Assembly (NCBI GenBank): GCA_038030265.1
Contig: CM075937.1
Span: 20,088,001-20,152,000, forward strand
DNA length: 64,000 nt
Direction: 5' to 3'
DNA from: Corythucha ciliata
Lineage: Eukaryota; Arthropoda; Insecta; Hemiptera; Tingidae
Shown here: piece after piece, positions 44,901 through 56,900 of the stretch
Numbering within the stretch: position 1 is the first letter of the stretch
How the letters are laid out: every line of letters starts with the position of its first letter
Notes under the pieces: generated by a model
Told to the model about the DNA's origin: nothing
What the model saw: only the letters and a program-made list of their open reading frames with translations
Databases searched by the model: none
Translations under genes and position numbers: made by a program

Positions 44901-47900
44901 CTGAGCCATACACAGTGAAATTGGCATTTTCAAATTGTTCTGTCGAAATAAAAAATGTTATTTTTTGGGTGAGTCGATTGTGCGGGGAAAGGGGTGAGTG
45001 GGGGATGCAAGGGGGTCGCATCCTACCGGAACTTGACGAATGTCACCCAGAAATCTATAGGAGACACTCTCAAGGGCGGACTTGGGCCATTCCATAAACC
45101 AGTCGATCGTTGTACAATTGACGAGAGCCGGGAATTTTCTCGCTCGAACTCGCAGAGTACTGCCGACAGGTGAGAAGCACAACATTGTTTTCAAATTTTT
45201 CCTTACACGGTCTAAGAAAAATTTCCAGGCCACGTCGCGCGTGTCGGGCAGACCGGCGCTTTTCACCTATTCAATTATAATGAAAGTTTTAGTACAATAA
45301 TTCCATTAAAAAGAAGGGTGGAAGGGGGGTGGGGTGGAGGAGAGTGTTGAAACCTCGGGTGCAACAGCGTTTAGGATGGCCTCAACTTCGTCGTCCGCGA
45401 ATAATTCGGGTATGTCACCCGAAGCAAGCATGTCGTTGATAGGAGTCAAAAATCGCTCTTCAGGAACTTGAGCGTCTGTCATTAAGAACATGATTCCCAT
45501 GTTTTTCATGCCGGATTTATTGTATATCACGTTGAGATCCGTCTGTCGATTAATTTTGCCATTGAAGTCAGTGGTAAAGAAGGGGTTGTGAGAGGGGGGA
45601 GGGGTGTTTAATTACTTTCATATCGGTGACCGAGTAACCCTTTCTGAGTTGAATTTGAAATGGATCCAAACCGCAAATGAAAGCCGAGAGTCGTGACAGG
45701 GATTGTTTGCCACTACCGCCGACTCCTACGAGCATAGCGTTGCCTCGAGGCATTTCCATGACTCGGTTTATTCTAAATTATACATTATATTTTTTAAAAT
45801 TCATTAACAAATTTCAGGAAATTTGGAGAGTGGGAACTTAACACAGGGTAAGGGGTTGAATTATTCCTCTCTTATGGCTAAGAATAAGAAGAGAAAAAGT
45901 GGCATCTTTCAAATGTGGTCATACCCTCTTCAACCCCACCATTTTGATGCTTACAATTTGGAAAAGCTAAAATCGTAATTTTTGAGCCTAACAGGTTTCC
46001 ACGAATTTCACCCCAAACCGACTTTTGAGCCGCTACAATTGTTGTTACATAACCGGCTATTTCGCTTTTGGAAGGGTTGCGGAATAATAAACTAAAAAAC
46101 TTGAAATTTCACTCAAGAAACTCCTCGAAACTTGAAGCTTTGGAATTCGGGTCTTAATTCAGCAAAATGGCAAGGATTTGCTCAAGGGAGAAGCTTAAGA
46201 AATTGTGTGATTCGTTCTACTAAAAATTGCTTGACAGTTATTCGCTGCCTAAAACTAGCTGAACTAACTATTCTCACCATAAAATCGACTAAATTGACAA
46301 CACATCGTGTTTCGCGCATTGAAAATGGCTAAATTGATTATTTGCGCCCTTGAAATATCGAAAAAAAAAGCTCTAAAAATGATAGATACGAGGGTTTCTG
46401 TCGCTGGTATTTTAATGAAAGAATTAAATTATTTAACTGATTTTACCCGGACGACACGGAAAGGCAAAGCCGAACACAATGCGAGCTTCGAGAGGTTTCG
46501 GGTTGAAATCCCGTCGGGGAGCCCATTTTTTCTCGAAGCTCGAATTGTGTTAGGCTTTGCCTTTCCATGTCGTCCGGGTAAAATCAGAAAATTAATTTAA
46601 TTATTTCTCTAACGATGACCAAACTGGCTTCTCGCGCAAAATGGGACGATTGACGCAGGCCTGAAAAGATCGTGATTCCAACAGTGAAAATGACTAAATC
46701 GGCCATTCGTGCGCCAAAAATGCCCGATACTGACCATTCACGCCTTTAGCTTGAAGGGCTTTACGCGTCCTTAAAACGGCTGAACTAACTAATTCGCGCT
46801 TCATGCCTTGAAAATGGCTAAAGGCTGGAATAATTATATGCGCGCCTGAAATAGTCAAATTGAAATGGCTCAACTGACGATTACCGCTATGAAAATGCCT
46901 AAACAGATGCTTTCACAGCCCTGAAAATTGCAAAATCGAACATTTTTGCGACGAGCATGACACAAACTGAGCATTCACGCCTTGGTCTGTTGTACTATTC
47001 GCACCCTATAAATGGCCAAACTGACGCTATGTGCCCTAAAAATGGCCAAACTGGCTATTCACGTCCTAACATTGGCCAAGCTGACTCCATGCGGACCATA
47101 AATAGATAGAGAAGAGCCCTAAACAGATGACTCCTGCGATGAAACCGGCCATAGTTGATCCATTCGGGTGATAAAAATGGTCAAACTGATCTTTCATGCC
47201 TTGAAAATGTCTAAATTGGCCCTAAAATAGCAAAAACTGGCTATTCAGGGCCTAAAAATGGGCCATTCGAGCCCGGAAAATGGAAAAATTTTTATATTCG
47301 GTCACAAAAGTGGTTCGCGATTAAAAAAAAACTGAGTGCCAAAAATAGCCAAAAACTGATCGTTCGCTAAATCGCCGCAAACTTAGCATAAAACGCTATT
47401 TCACAACTGAACTTGAGAAAAATCGCTAATTAGCAATTTGCGGTTATGAGGTTGAAGAAAAACGTTAATTAGCAGATAAAAATGAATAAAAACACTAATT
47501 CGCGGCTAAAATAAAAAAATCACTAATTAGCGCAGCTACAATAAAGAAAAACGCTAATTTTAAGTTCAAATTAGGAAAAAGTGCTAAATCTCTGCTAAAA
47601 ATGGAAAAAATTGCTAATTTTCAGCTTAAATGGAGGAAAACGCCAATTCTTGGCAACAAATTGAGAAAATTCGGTAGGTAAAGTACGGGTCGGAAACGCT
47701 ACTACGCTGCTAAAATTTAGAAAAAGCGACAATTCGCTGCTAAAACTAATTCTCGAATAAAGTGTGGTGAAATTTCTAATTTAAATACGCGCCTCCACGC
47801 CTTCTGAAGGCAATTTTGTGACTAAAATTCAGAAAAACGGCAAATTCATGCACGGCTATAAGTAAAAAAAACTTGAGCGAGAACGCGAACTGAGAGGAAG

Positions 47901-50900
47901 CAATAATCTATACCTAAAAGTAATATAAAATTGCTAATGTGGTGCTAAAATGTGAAAAACGGATAATATTTGGAAAATAAATAATTAGTCTGGCCAAAAT
48001 TAAGAGAAATGTTAACTATAAGCCTACATTGAGAAAATTGCTATTTCGAGGCTATAAATGGAAAAAATCCTCAATTCACTGCTAAAATTGCGCAAAATGC
48101 CAATTTATGACTGAAATTGGGAAAATTCGCTAATTCCCTGATTTGAAACTCTACTACGACGCTGCTAAAATTAAGACAAAGCGCTAATTCGTGGCTAAAA
48201 TTTTCGTCAAAAACTGACTATACGCCAATTCGCGGATTCTGAAGGCAACTTTTGAGGCTGAAATTGAGAAAAAGCGCCAATTTATGGCAACAGGTGAAAA
48301 AACCGCTATTTCGCGACTGGGAAAAATCGCTCATGCGTAGCGTATTGTGAACCAAAACAATTCTAATTTGTGGAAAGCCCTCTATTTTGCGGCTAATATT
48401 GAAAAAAAAAAAAAAAAAACTTAAGAAAAATGCTAATTTTCAGCTAAAACTAGGAATATGCTAATCACCTGTTAAAAAATTGAAAAAAGTCGCTGATTTA
48501 CTGCTAAAAGCCGGGCTAAATTTTATCGCTCAGGGGATAAAAACGCTACTTTGCTGTTGAAGTTGAGAAAATGCGAAAATTCATAGGTTTGGGAGGAGGG
48601 GGGGGCAAAACCGCAAATCGGCGGCTGAAATTGAGAAGAACGATACAAGCACGATGGACGATAAACAGATAAAAATCACTCATTCATGGTTATAATGGAG
48701 AAATTCGCAGCTTAAACTGGTCATAAGCGCTAATTGACGGATAAAAAAGGGGAAATAGCGGTAGTTCGTAGCTATAATTATAGAAAAAGGCTAAATAAAA
48801 ATTATATTTCTTGTTTATACAGAGACTTAGGGGTCCTCCTGGAGAACAGGAGCTAGAGAGCGGAAAGAAACCGCTCCACCACGGAGGGGGGTGGGTGTAT
48901 TAGGCCCCCAATTTGAAAAGCTACAACCAATTTTAATAAAATGGTCGACGCACTACGTAAAGCGTTCAGCTACGGCCGTCAACACCGAGAGAGAAAAGAT
49001 TGAGACAGACAAAGGCCGTTTTTTCTACTTCGGCAGTGACCCACACAACCCATTTCTTATTACATATTTCATCTTCGGTCGTGCGGGAAATTGTCTATCT
49101 CTGCTTCTGCTCTGTTAATATTTGCCGTTACGTAGCTCCGATAGGGCAGAAACGTCCTGTAACGAAGTACACACAAGTGCAGAGGCAACTTAATCCTTTT
49201 CCTAGTTTTCAAAAACCATTTAAGTCCTTATCCTTAATTATTATTCCTTCTAAAAATTACCCCTATTTAAATCCACCAATACTACAAATTATTCCTCACC
49301 CCACACCTGGCACCAATTGTAGCAAGCCTTTTTTTGGGCGATATTTAGTATAGTAGGCTTTATACTGTGTCAATAAATCAGTTTTAATCTTTTTAATCCT
49401 TTTCTTAATTCCCCCCAGTAATAAGCTCATTCCCCAATATCGCCCAAAAAAAGGCTTGTTACAGTCCTATAACGTATCTTCTCTACTGCACATTCGGTAC
49501 TGCAAACCTGCTATTTGACGGCTTTATAAAATCAGTCTGATCCCTGGTGATCTGTTGTCCTACTGCCGTAGAAAATCATTATCCCCCACCACCACCCAGG
49601 AGTTCACAGTCTGAAATTGACAAGACAGCTACAGATCACACATAGTCGTATGCCAACCCTATTTTCTGGGTCGAAATAACGTCTCTTACCAGCCCGAAAA
49701 ATCAGTTTCGGCGATCAGAGGATCACAGAGTCATTTTCTTCGTCAAACAACCAAACTTACGGCGTATAATGTTCGCAATGGTCTCTTATATGGCCCCTCA
49801 AGCATCGCCATCGGGGAGCAGTTACCCCCCCCCCCCCCGCGGGTGATTAGGGTGAGTTTTTATCACCAAAAAATTAAATTAAACTCATTCTAGAAGCCAT
49901 TTCACTCGTTGGGAAAGCAATTTCACACGCTAAAAAAGTAATTTTTGAGGTTTTCTGTATCTGGATTGAAAATTGAGTGACGATTGATGGCTATAGTCAT
50001 TGATGGATGAGGGTCGGTAATTGAAGATTAGTCGATGTGGGCTGAGGGTTCGTTCTTTCATACAAAAAATCACAAAAAAAGTGTTAGAAAATAGTCCAAA
50101 GTAAAGCACAATGAGTATACTTGGGTCGAAAAAGGGTGATTTTAGGACCTTCGACCATTTTAGAACAACAATTTCGATAGGCTGTAGCTCGTTCCATATT
50201 CGTCGTGGAAAACTACTTTACATACAAAATTTGTTGGAAATTTAATGCTCAACAAGTTTTGTGAGTGAAGATTTTCCTCGAAAGTAACTCATTTTCGGGA
50301 TATTTAGGAGAAACTAAAAGAAGTGCTAAAAAATTTTGGAATTTGGGCTGCCAAAAAAGTGTACGAGCTTTTCAGAGTTTGCATTTTTTTTTCTCGAACA
50401 CTTCTGACCTACACACACTAGATGGCAAAAAAATGCCCGTAGGGAACATGGAAGTGAAAGGGGTTTGTTTTCGGCAACGTTGTGACTACATTGACTAATT
50501 CGCATGGAAATTGAACGAGAAATCTTAACAAAATAGTTACAAATTTCCGGGACCAATTATTTTAAAGTTAATACCGAAAATGTTATTCCACTACAGGGAG
50601 AACATGCCTGGGAAATAATTTACCTTCAAAACAAAGGTCATATTCGCGTTTTTCATGCCAAGAAACAACTAGATTTAGATTTATATGTAATTCTGTGGCA
50701 AATCATTTTTGACGTAGTCACGCCAAATCCTACTCCTCCCACAATTTTCTCTTAATCTCAGTTTTTTTTCGGGTAAAAATATTTGCAATCAAGATAAAAA
50801 GGGGCTCTAGAGGCCCTTTTTTGCAATTTCGACCGTCATTTTTTGCTACGGGTCCTTCTGCGCTAAAAACGACGATTTTGGCCACAAAAATAGTCGCATT

Positions 50901-53900
50901 TTTTCGGCAATATTGTGATTAATTCGCAAGGAAATTTCATGAGTAATCCGCAAAAAATATCAATAAAATTTAGGAATCACTTGTTCTGAAGTTTTATCCA
51001 AAAACGACATTTCGGTACGGGGAGAACACGTCCAATAAATAATTTTTTCTCAAAAAAATGCCAGATTTGTGCTTCTCATACCAAGAAATAGCCAGGTTTT
51101 CATTTTCATGCAATTTATCGAAAGAAAAGCGACAGACCGACGGCATGCCGAAAACCACTTTTTCAACTTTTCTGAGGTTATACATTATGAATGTGATGTC
51201 AGCTCGGACTCGATTTTTTTCACGAACACCATACTTCCGTTCCCAAACGGAATATCCAATATAGGGAATAGGGGGGGAGGGAATAGGAAATATTCCAAAG
51301 GGAACGGAAGTAAAAATGGAACTTCTAGAGGGCTTCCAACTAAAAAAGCAATTGCCTGGGTTATGGTGTCTAAAAACCCAATTTCGTGGGCATTTCACTC
51401 ATTAAACAAAGCAATTTTGTGAGTTTTGCTCGCTGAGAAATCAATTTTTCTCGTTATAAAAGAAATTTCGCTAGCTACGAAAGCAATTTCTCTCCCTGAA
51501 AAACGCAATTTTGTGGATTTTCGTGGGTTTCGGGCGTAAAAAAAAAACACAATTTCACGGACTTCGCGCACTAAAAATCCGGTGATTTCCTCACTAAAAG
51601 AGCAATTTCGCAGGTTACGGTGTTTAAAACCACAATTTCGTGGGTTTCGCTCACTAAAAAAAAAGTAATTTCGGGGGTTTTGCTGATAAAAAGCCTAGTC
51701 GACGTTTTCGTTTCCTAAAAACCCAACTTTGTGGGGTTTTCTCGCTGAAAAAGAAATTTCAATCGTTAAAAAAACCATTTTGCTTGCTATAAAAGCAATT
51801 ACTCTCGCTAAAAAACGCAATTTTGTGGTTTTCGGCCGCTAAAAAATGCTATTCTGATGGATTTACTAACTAAAAACGCAATTCCACGGGTTTTACTCGT
51901 ATTTTGGTCTCGGCTGAACGGTCTACCAGTGCGCGAGAATTATCCAGTAGAGAGCAGCCACGCAATGGAAACCAGCCTCGGCCATGAAGTCGAAGGATGA
52001 GACTCGATCCACCCTCAACCGTAGCGGAACTTTGTCAAGGCTGCTCTCGGGGCCGTGAAAATCGACCAATAGTGCAAAATGCAAATCCGCCCCCCACCCC
52101 TTCCCTGTAAGAGACCCTGACGCCTTCTTAGAGGTTTTTTTTTTTAGCATTCCGCGATTTACTATTGACTGCTTGAGGGAACTCGTCAGCCGAGTCCAAT
52201 TCAATGTGAGAAGACCACGATGGTGGCAAAAAGGGAGGTAACATTGAAAATTGGACGACTCCGCGAGTCTTAGCTGTTCTCTTCACGAGAAATCCGACGA
52301 AAATTGGAAGTTTTTTTCATCAGACGAGGCGTTAATTGATGGGATCTTCCCCCTATGCCACCATTTTTTACTGCGCTGCCCCAGTTTGGCTCAATGGGGG
52401 GGGGGGGAGACGCCCATATTTAAAGCGCTTTTAATTCACAGATTCGTCTATTTGTGTCACAGAGTCCTCAATTGGGACAAAATTAGTTTATTTCGGACCG
52501 AAAAAGTTAATTTCTGGACAAAGTTTCGTGTTTTTCGGTGGACTAGGAAATTTATGGAACCCCGAATTGCAATTATTTGGATCAATCAGGTAAAATTTCG
52601 ACTAGGTGGGGGTTAAAGTTCGTTTTTTGGCAGAATCGTTAAATCTATAACTGAAAAATCGATTTGTCGAGTGAGAAGGGTGTCAATTTTCGAGTTCGTG
52701 AGTCGGAGATAAGTCCTCCTGTGGGGGGGGGGGGAGCCGTAATTTTGGGCCGGTTTGACGTCATGCCGTAATAATTGGACGGTGATGGTGGTGATGTGGG
52801 AGTATTCACCCCATCCGACAAGTCCGTATGGTTGGGAGGAGAGATAAATACCGGCAAATATGAGCCATGGCGTCTTCGAATAGAACTAATTGCATCGTTG
52901 AGATTAATTCGTTGTACTGTCCCATTGCCTCTGTCAACAGCTTATACAGAAGGGACCACGAAAAAATCGGCATGTACTTGGAGTCACCGATCCCTTCGGC
53001 GAAATGACAGAAAATCATTGGTTTCACGACTATTTGATCTTCTGTGTGGTCCTGGCAAAAAAAAAAAAAAAAACACAAACAAACAAACGAGCGTGGATGG
53101 CACTCTCAAAGCGATACAAACACTTACAGTCACCAGTTTTCTAACAGTGTCGAGTAATATTCCATGGCACTGAGCTTGTTCCTTCAATGACACTAATCGA
53201 TCACCGTAAATTCGATTGGCTTCATGCATCCAGAGACGAATGAAAGCCACCGGGTTTACTATGCATTCTGCAGTCGTTAGAATGATCGACTGAAACAGTT
53301 ATTTATTCGATATTGAACCTTAAAATTACCCCCCCCCCCCATGACACCACCGAACAAAAATACCTGAAAAATGTTACTCAAATCTCTCAAACTGAAAATG
53401 TAGTGGAATTTTATAGCGGTCGGCAAGAAAGTAACTTGCATTTTAGTGTGCATGGCCAAGGCCAGATCAATGATCAAATCCGTCGTTTTAACTACGTCAT
53501 GATGGAACTTATTCGACGGATTGCTCATGTGTTGACTTAAAATGGACGAGTATATATGATTTAGAGCCCTCAAATTGGGAAAACTGTGAAAAAAGATGGG
53601 TGAGGGGGGGCGGTGAGACAATGGTCGCAACAAAACGTTTAGAATCGTTAAAATGGACACACCTCAGCGCGAACACGTAGAAATGTCGTTGCAAGCGCGA
53701 ATCAATCGTAAAACTACCCGCCGCTGGATTCATGCAGGCCAAAAATAGAATGTTGTTGATGTCTTTCAGGGTCAGTTTTTGTCTGTCGTACCAGTGTTGA
53801 TAGTCCATGAACTGGCGTACCAAAGTATGGGGCTGTACTGTTCCGTATTTATCGACCTATGTTTTTTTTTTTTTTTTTTCCCCAAGGGTTCGGTCGAGGT

Positions 53901-56900
53901 TTAAATGGTGAGCTCTAACTGCAATACAAATTGGAGTAAAATGGTTTACTTCGGGCATGTTCATGTCGTCTATGAAGTAAATCATCGTTTTGTTTCCAGG
54001 AGGCCCAAAATTTCGACCAGCTTTCTTTTCCAAAGGCTTTTCCAATACTTTTTGTAGCCCCTCTGTTTTTACCCCTCCCATCCATAAGTTTATTTTGTAT
54101 TTTTAATACTTTTCAAATTTTACCTGAAGTTGTATAGAAATTGAAAGGAATGTTCGTTACACCATACTTATCTGGAAGAGTAGACAGTTTGTCGCTCAAA
54201 AGTACGGATTTTCCACTCCCGGATGGTGCTATTAGCATGACGGGTTTCTTTTGCTCGATTAGCATGTCAAGGAAAAATCTCACCCTCGTTGTTTCCGCGG
54301 TATTGACGAGCGTCGACTGTTTTTTTCGAGGATGAATTGCATCAATTTTTTTCCCCCCATAGAACGCACTAAAATGTCTTCAGCGTTGTATACCTGCAGT
54401 GGAGTATCAACGTCCAATTCGAAATCCGCCAGTTTGTCAGTCCACGGAAGCCAACTCTTGTCCTCCTGATTAACGTAGTAATCAAAGACCGTTCCTTCGC
54501 CTTTCATAACCGCCTCGGGGAATGTGACCGTTTTAAATTGTCTAACCCACCACGAAGTGAATTCCATTCTCCAGTCGACCAACTTAAAGACGGACAATTT
54601 TTTTTTTAAACAGGCCCAAAGTTGACAAAAAAAGAAAAGAAGGAAAACCTGAGCTTTAAAGGTGGCCGAACCAAACGCCCAAACTGACGCGAAAACAAAA
54701 TAAATCTCGTACCACTCGATGGGACAGTCGGGGGGAGTGTTGGCCGAGACGAGAAGGACTTCGAGAAGACTGCAGAGCATGTGAACATGAGCAATTTCAG
54801 GGATGGGCGTGATTCTTTTCCAGTGAGAGTGGCTCGCTTCAAGAATGTGTGGCACGTATTTTTCAAACAGTTCATTGACCGTCGTCTTTTCAGTTTCATT
54901 GGTTCGCGATTCGAGCCAACTGGTGACGAACCTATATGGGGGGAGGGGGAGAAAACGTCAATTTAATTTCACAAACTATGGTTACCTGGCCCCAAAAACA
55001 TGATGGTTTAGTCAAAATTTTAGTAATTTTGCTCCAACAACTTTTTTCCAACCGGAAATTCTCATAAATTGGCCAAATTTACCCAGAGGAAACTGTAATT
55101 TTCACGCCTCCCCTCACTCTGCTTCCGCGAACATAAAATCTTCACCTTCGCAGCGTACCGGGATAGTGTTGTGGAGAGAAAGGTGGATCAGCGTTCGGAT
55201 AAGGTCCCCGACAAGCATTGGGCGATGACAAAAATTGGAATTTTCAGAATGTAAATTAACACACGTAAAAAACCGCTAATTCGCTTCTAAAATTGAAAAA
55301 TGCGAAAAAGCGCTCATTCATGGCGAAAATTGCGAAGAGCCGCTGATTCTAAGATGAGAGAGACTTCTTTGAAACTAGATGCTTCGACGCAATCGGGACA
55401 GCCGAAGACTTATTGGAAGCTGCTTCGAAAACTTGTGTGCAAAACTGTTGTACAAGTGACTGTTTTATATTTTTGGCGCGAGACGGGAACCGTTGATTGT
55501 TACTGTTACCTTTTGAGTTGTCCTAAAAAAGATAATGTTGTTCTAACGTTATAAGAAAATGTGAATATAAAAGAAAACGACTTTGATGCGAACAAATTTA
55601 TTAATTCCTTAAATTACGTTATGGGCCCAGCATAAAAATGAATAGTGCTCAGAACGCGATCCCGCCAATCGAAAAACTCAAGGGGGGAGGGGATGAAAAT
55701 TTTGGAAAATGGAAGTTTGCCATGAAGGCCGTCATGGCATGGTGGTGGGCCTTCCTGCAACTTGACGAACTGTGGGAAGTAGTCAACGGAACGACAGAAA
55801 AACACTTTCAAAGATTATATTAGCTATCGAGGCAGTCAATTACTCGCACGTCCAAACGTCGGCGGCAGAAGCTTGGGCGTCCCTAGAAATAGCCTTTGAG
55901 GACTCCGGCCTAACGAAGAGAGTCGGACTTCTCAGATCTCTAGTGACTACTCGACTAGATCAATTCAAAACTGTCGAGGAATAAGTAGACAAGATCATTA
56001 CCACTGCTCACAAGCTCAACGAAATAAAGTTTAAAGTTGACGAGGAATGGATCGGCACTCTTCTCTTGGCGGGTCTGTCTGAGAAGTACAAATCCATGAC
56101 TATGCGGGCATTGAAAGTTCCGGGGTAAGAATTACAGGTGACTCAATCAAAGTGAAGTTGCTCCAAGACATTAAATTAAGTGACGATGTAAAAACAACGA
56201 ATGAGGAAAGCGCCCTGATAAGTAAAAACTCGTTCGGAGGAAAGGGAACGCTCCCGCGTCGAACGAAAAATTGTTTCGTCTGTGATAAACCGGGACATTT
56301 TGCCTCAGTGTCGATAGAATCCGAAGAACAAACCACAAGTGAACGAAAACGACAAAGGAAACGCTTTTATAATGTTCTACGCGCCAAGGGCAGACGACAG
56401 TGGAAACGGATGGTATTTGGACTCCGGTGCTTCGACGCACATCACGAAACAAAAGAAGAACTTCCGGGTCACTAATCCGAATGCCGATGAAAAATCACAA
56501 CAGTGAACAAGACGGACATTTCTGCAAACATAGCGGGAACATCTACGATCTCAGTATTTAATGGCCTTAAATGCTCGTCGGTAGAACGCTCATGATGCGC
56601 TCTACGTCCCAAACGCTGATGAAAACCACTTTTCAGTAAACCGAATAACCAAGAAGGGGCTTACTGTTGTTTTTGACGAGTTGGGAGCCAAAATTGTCAA
56701 CAAAAACGGTGACGTTTTGGCTACCGCATCTGAGGATGGGGGAGTCTACAAGCTTGACGAAATAACCAACAAAACCGCGTATTGTTCGCGCACTAATGAA
56801 AGCCTTCTTTGGCACAGGAAGTCGATGCAGAAAATGTCAACGTTATCGACTGGATCAGAAAATTGCCGACCGCCGCAGTCGCCACGTGAGACGTGCGTCG

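Noticed and set aside
46500..46530. A functional tRNA gene
   Set aside because: Only a T-arm-like piece is present; no D-arm, anticodon arm or acceptor pairing.
46307..46600. 97-codon open frame across the hairpin element
   Set aside because: It runs through both arms of a palindrome and matches no protein wording.
54280..54400. Reading through 54317-54393 as dynein coding sequence
   Set aside because: The family alignment skips it, and a GT-AG intron with matching phase removes it exactly.
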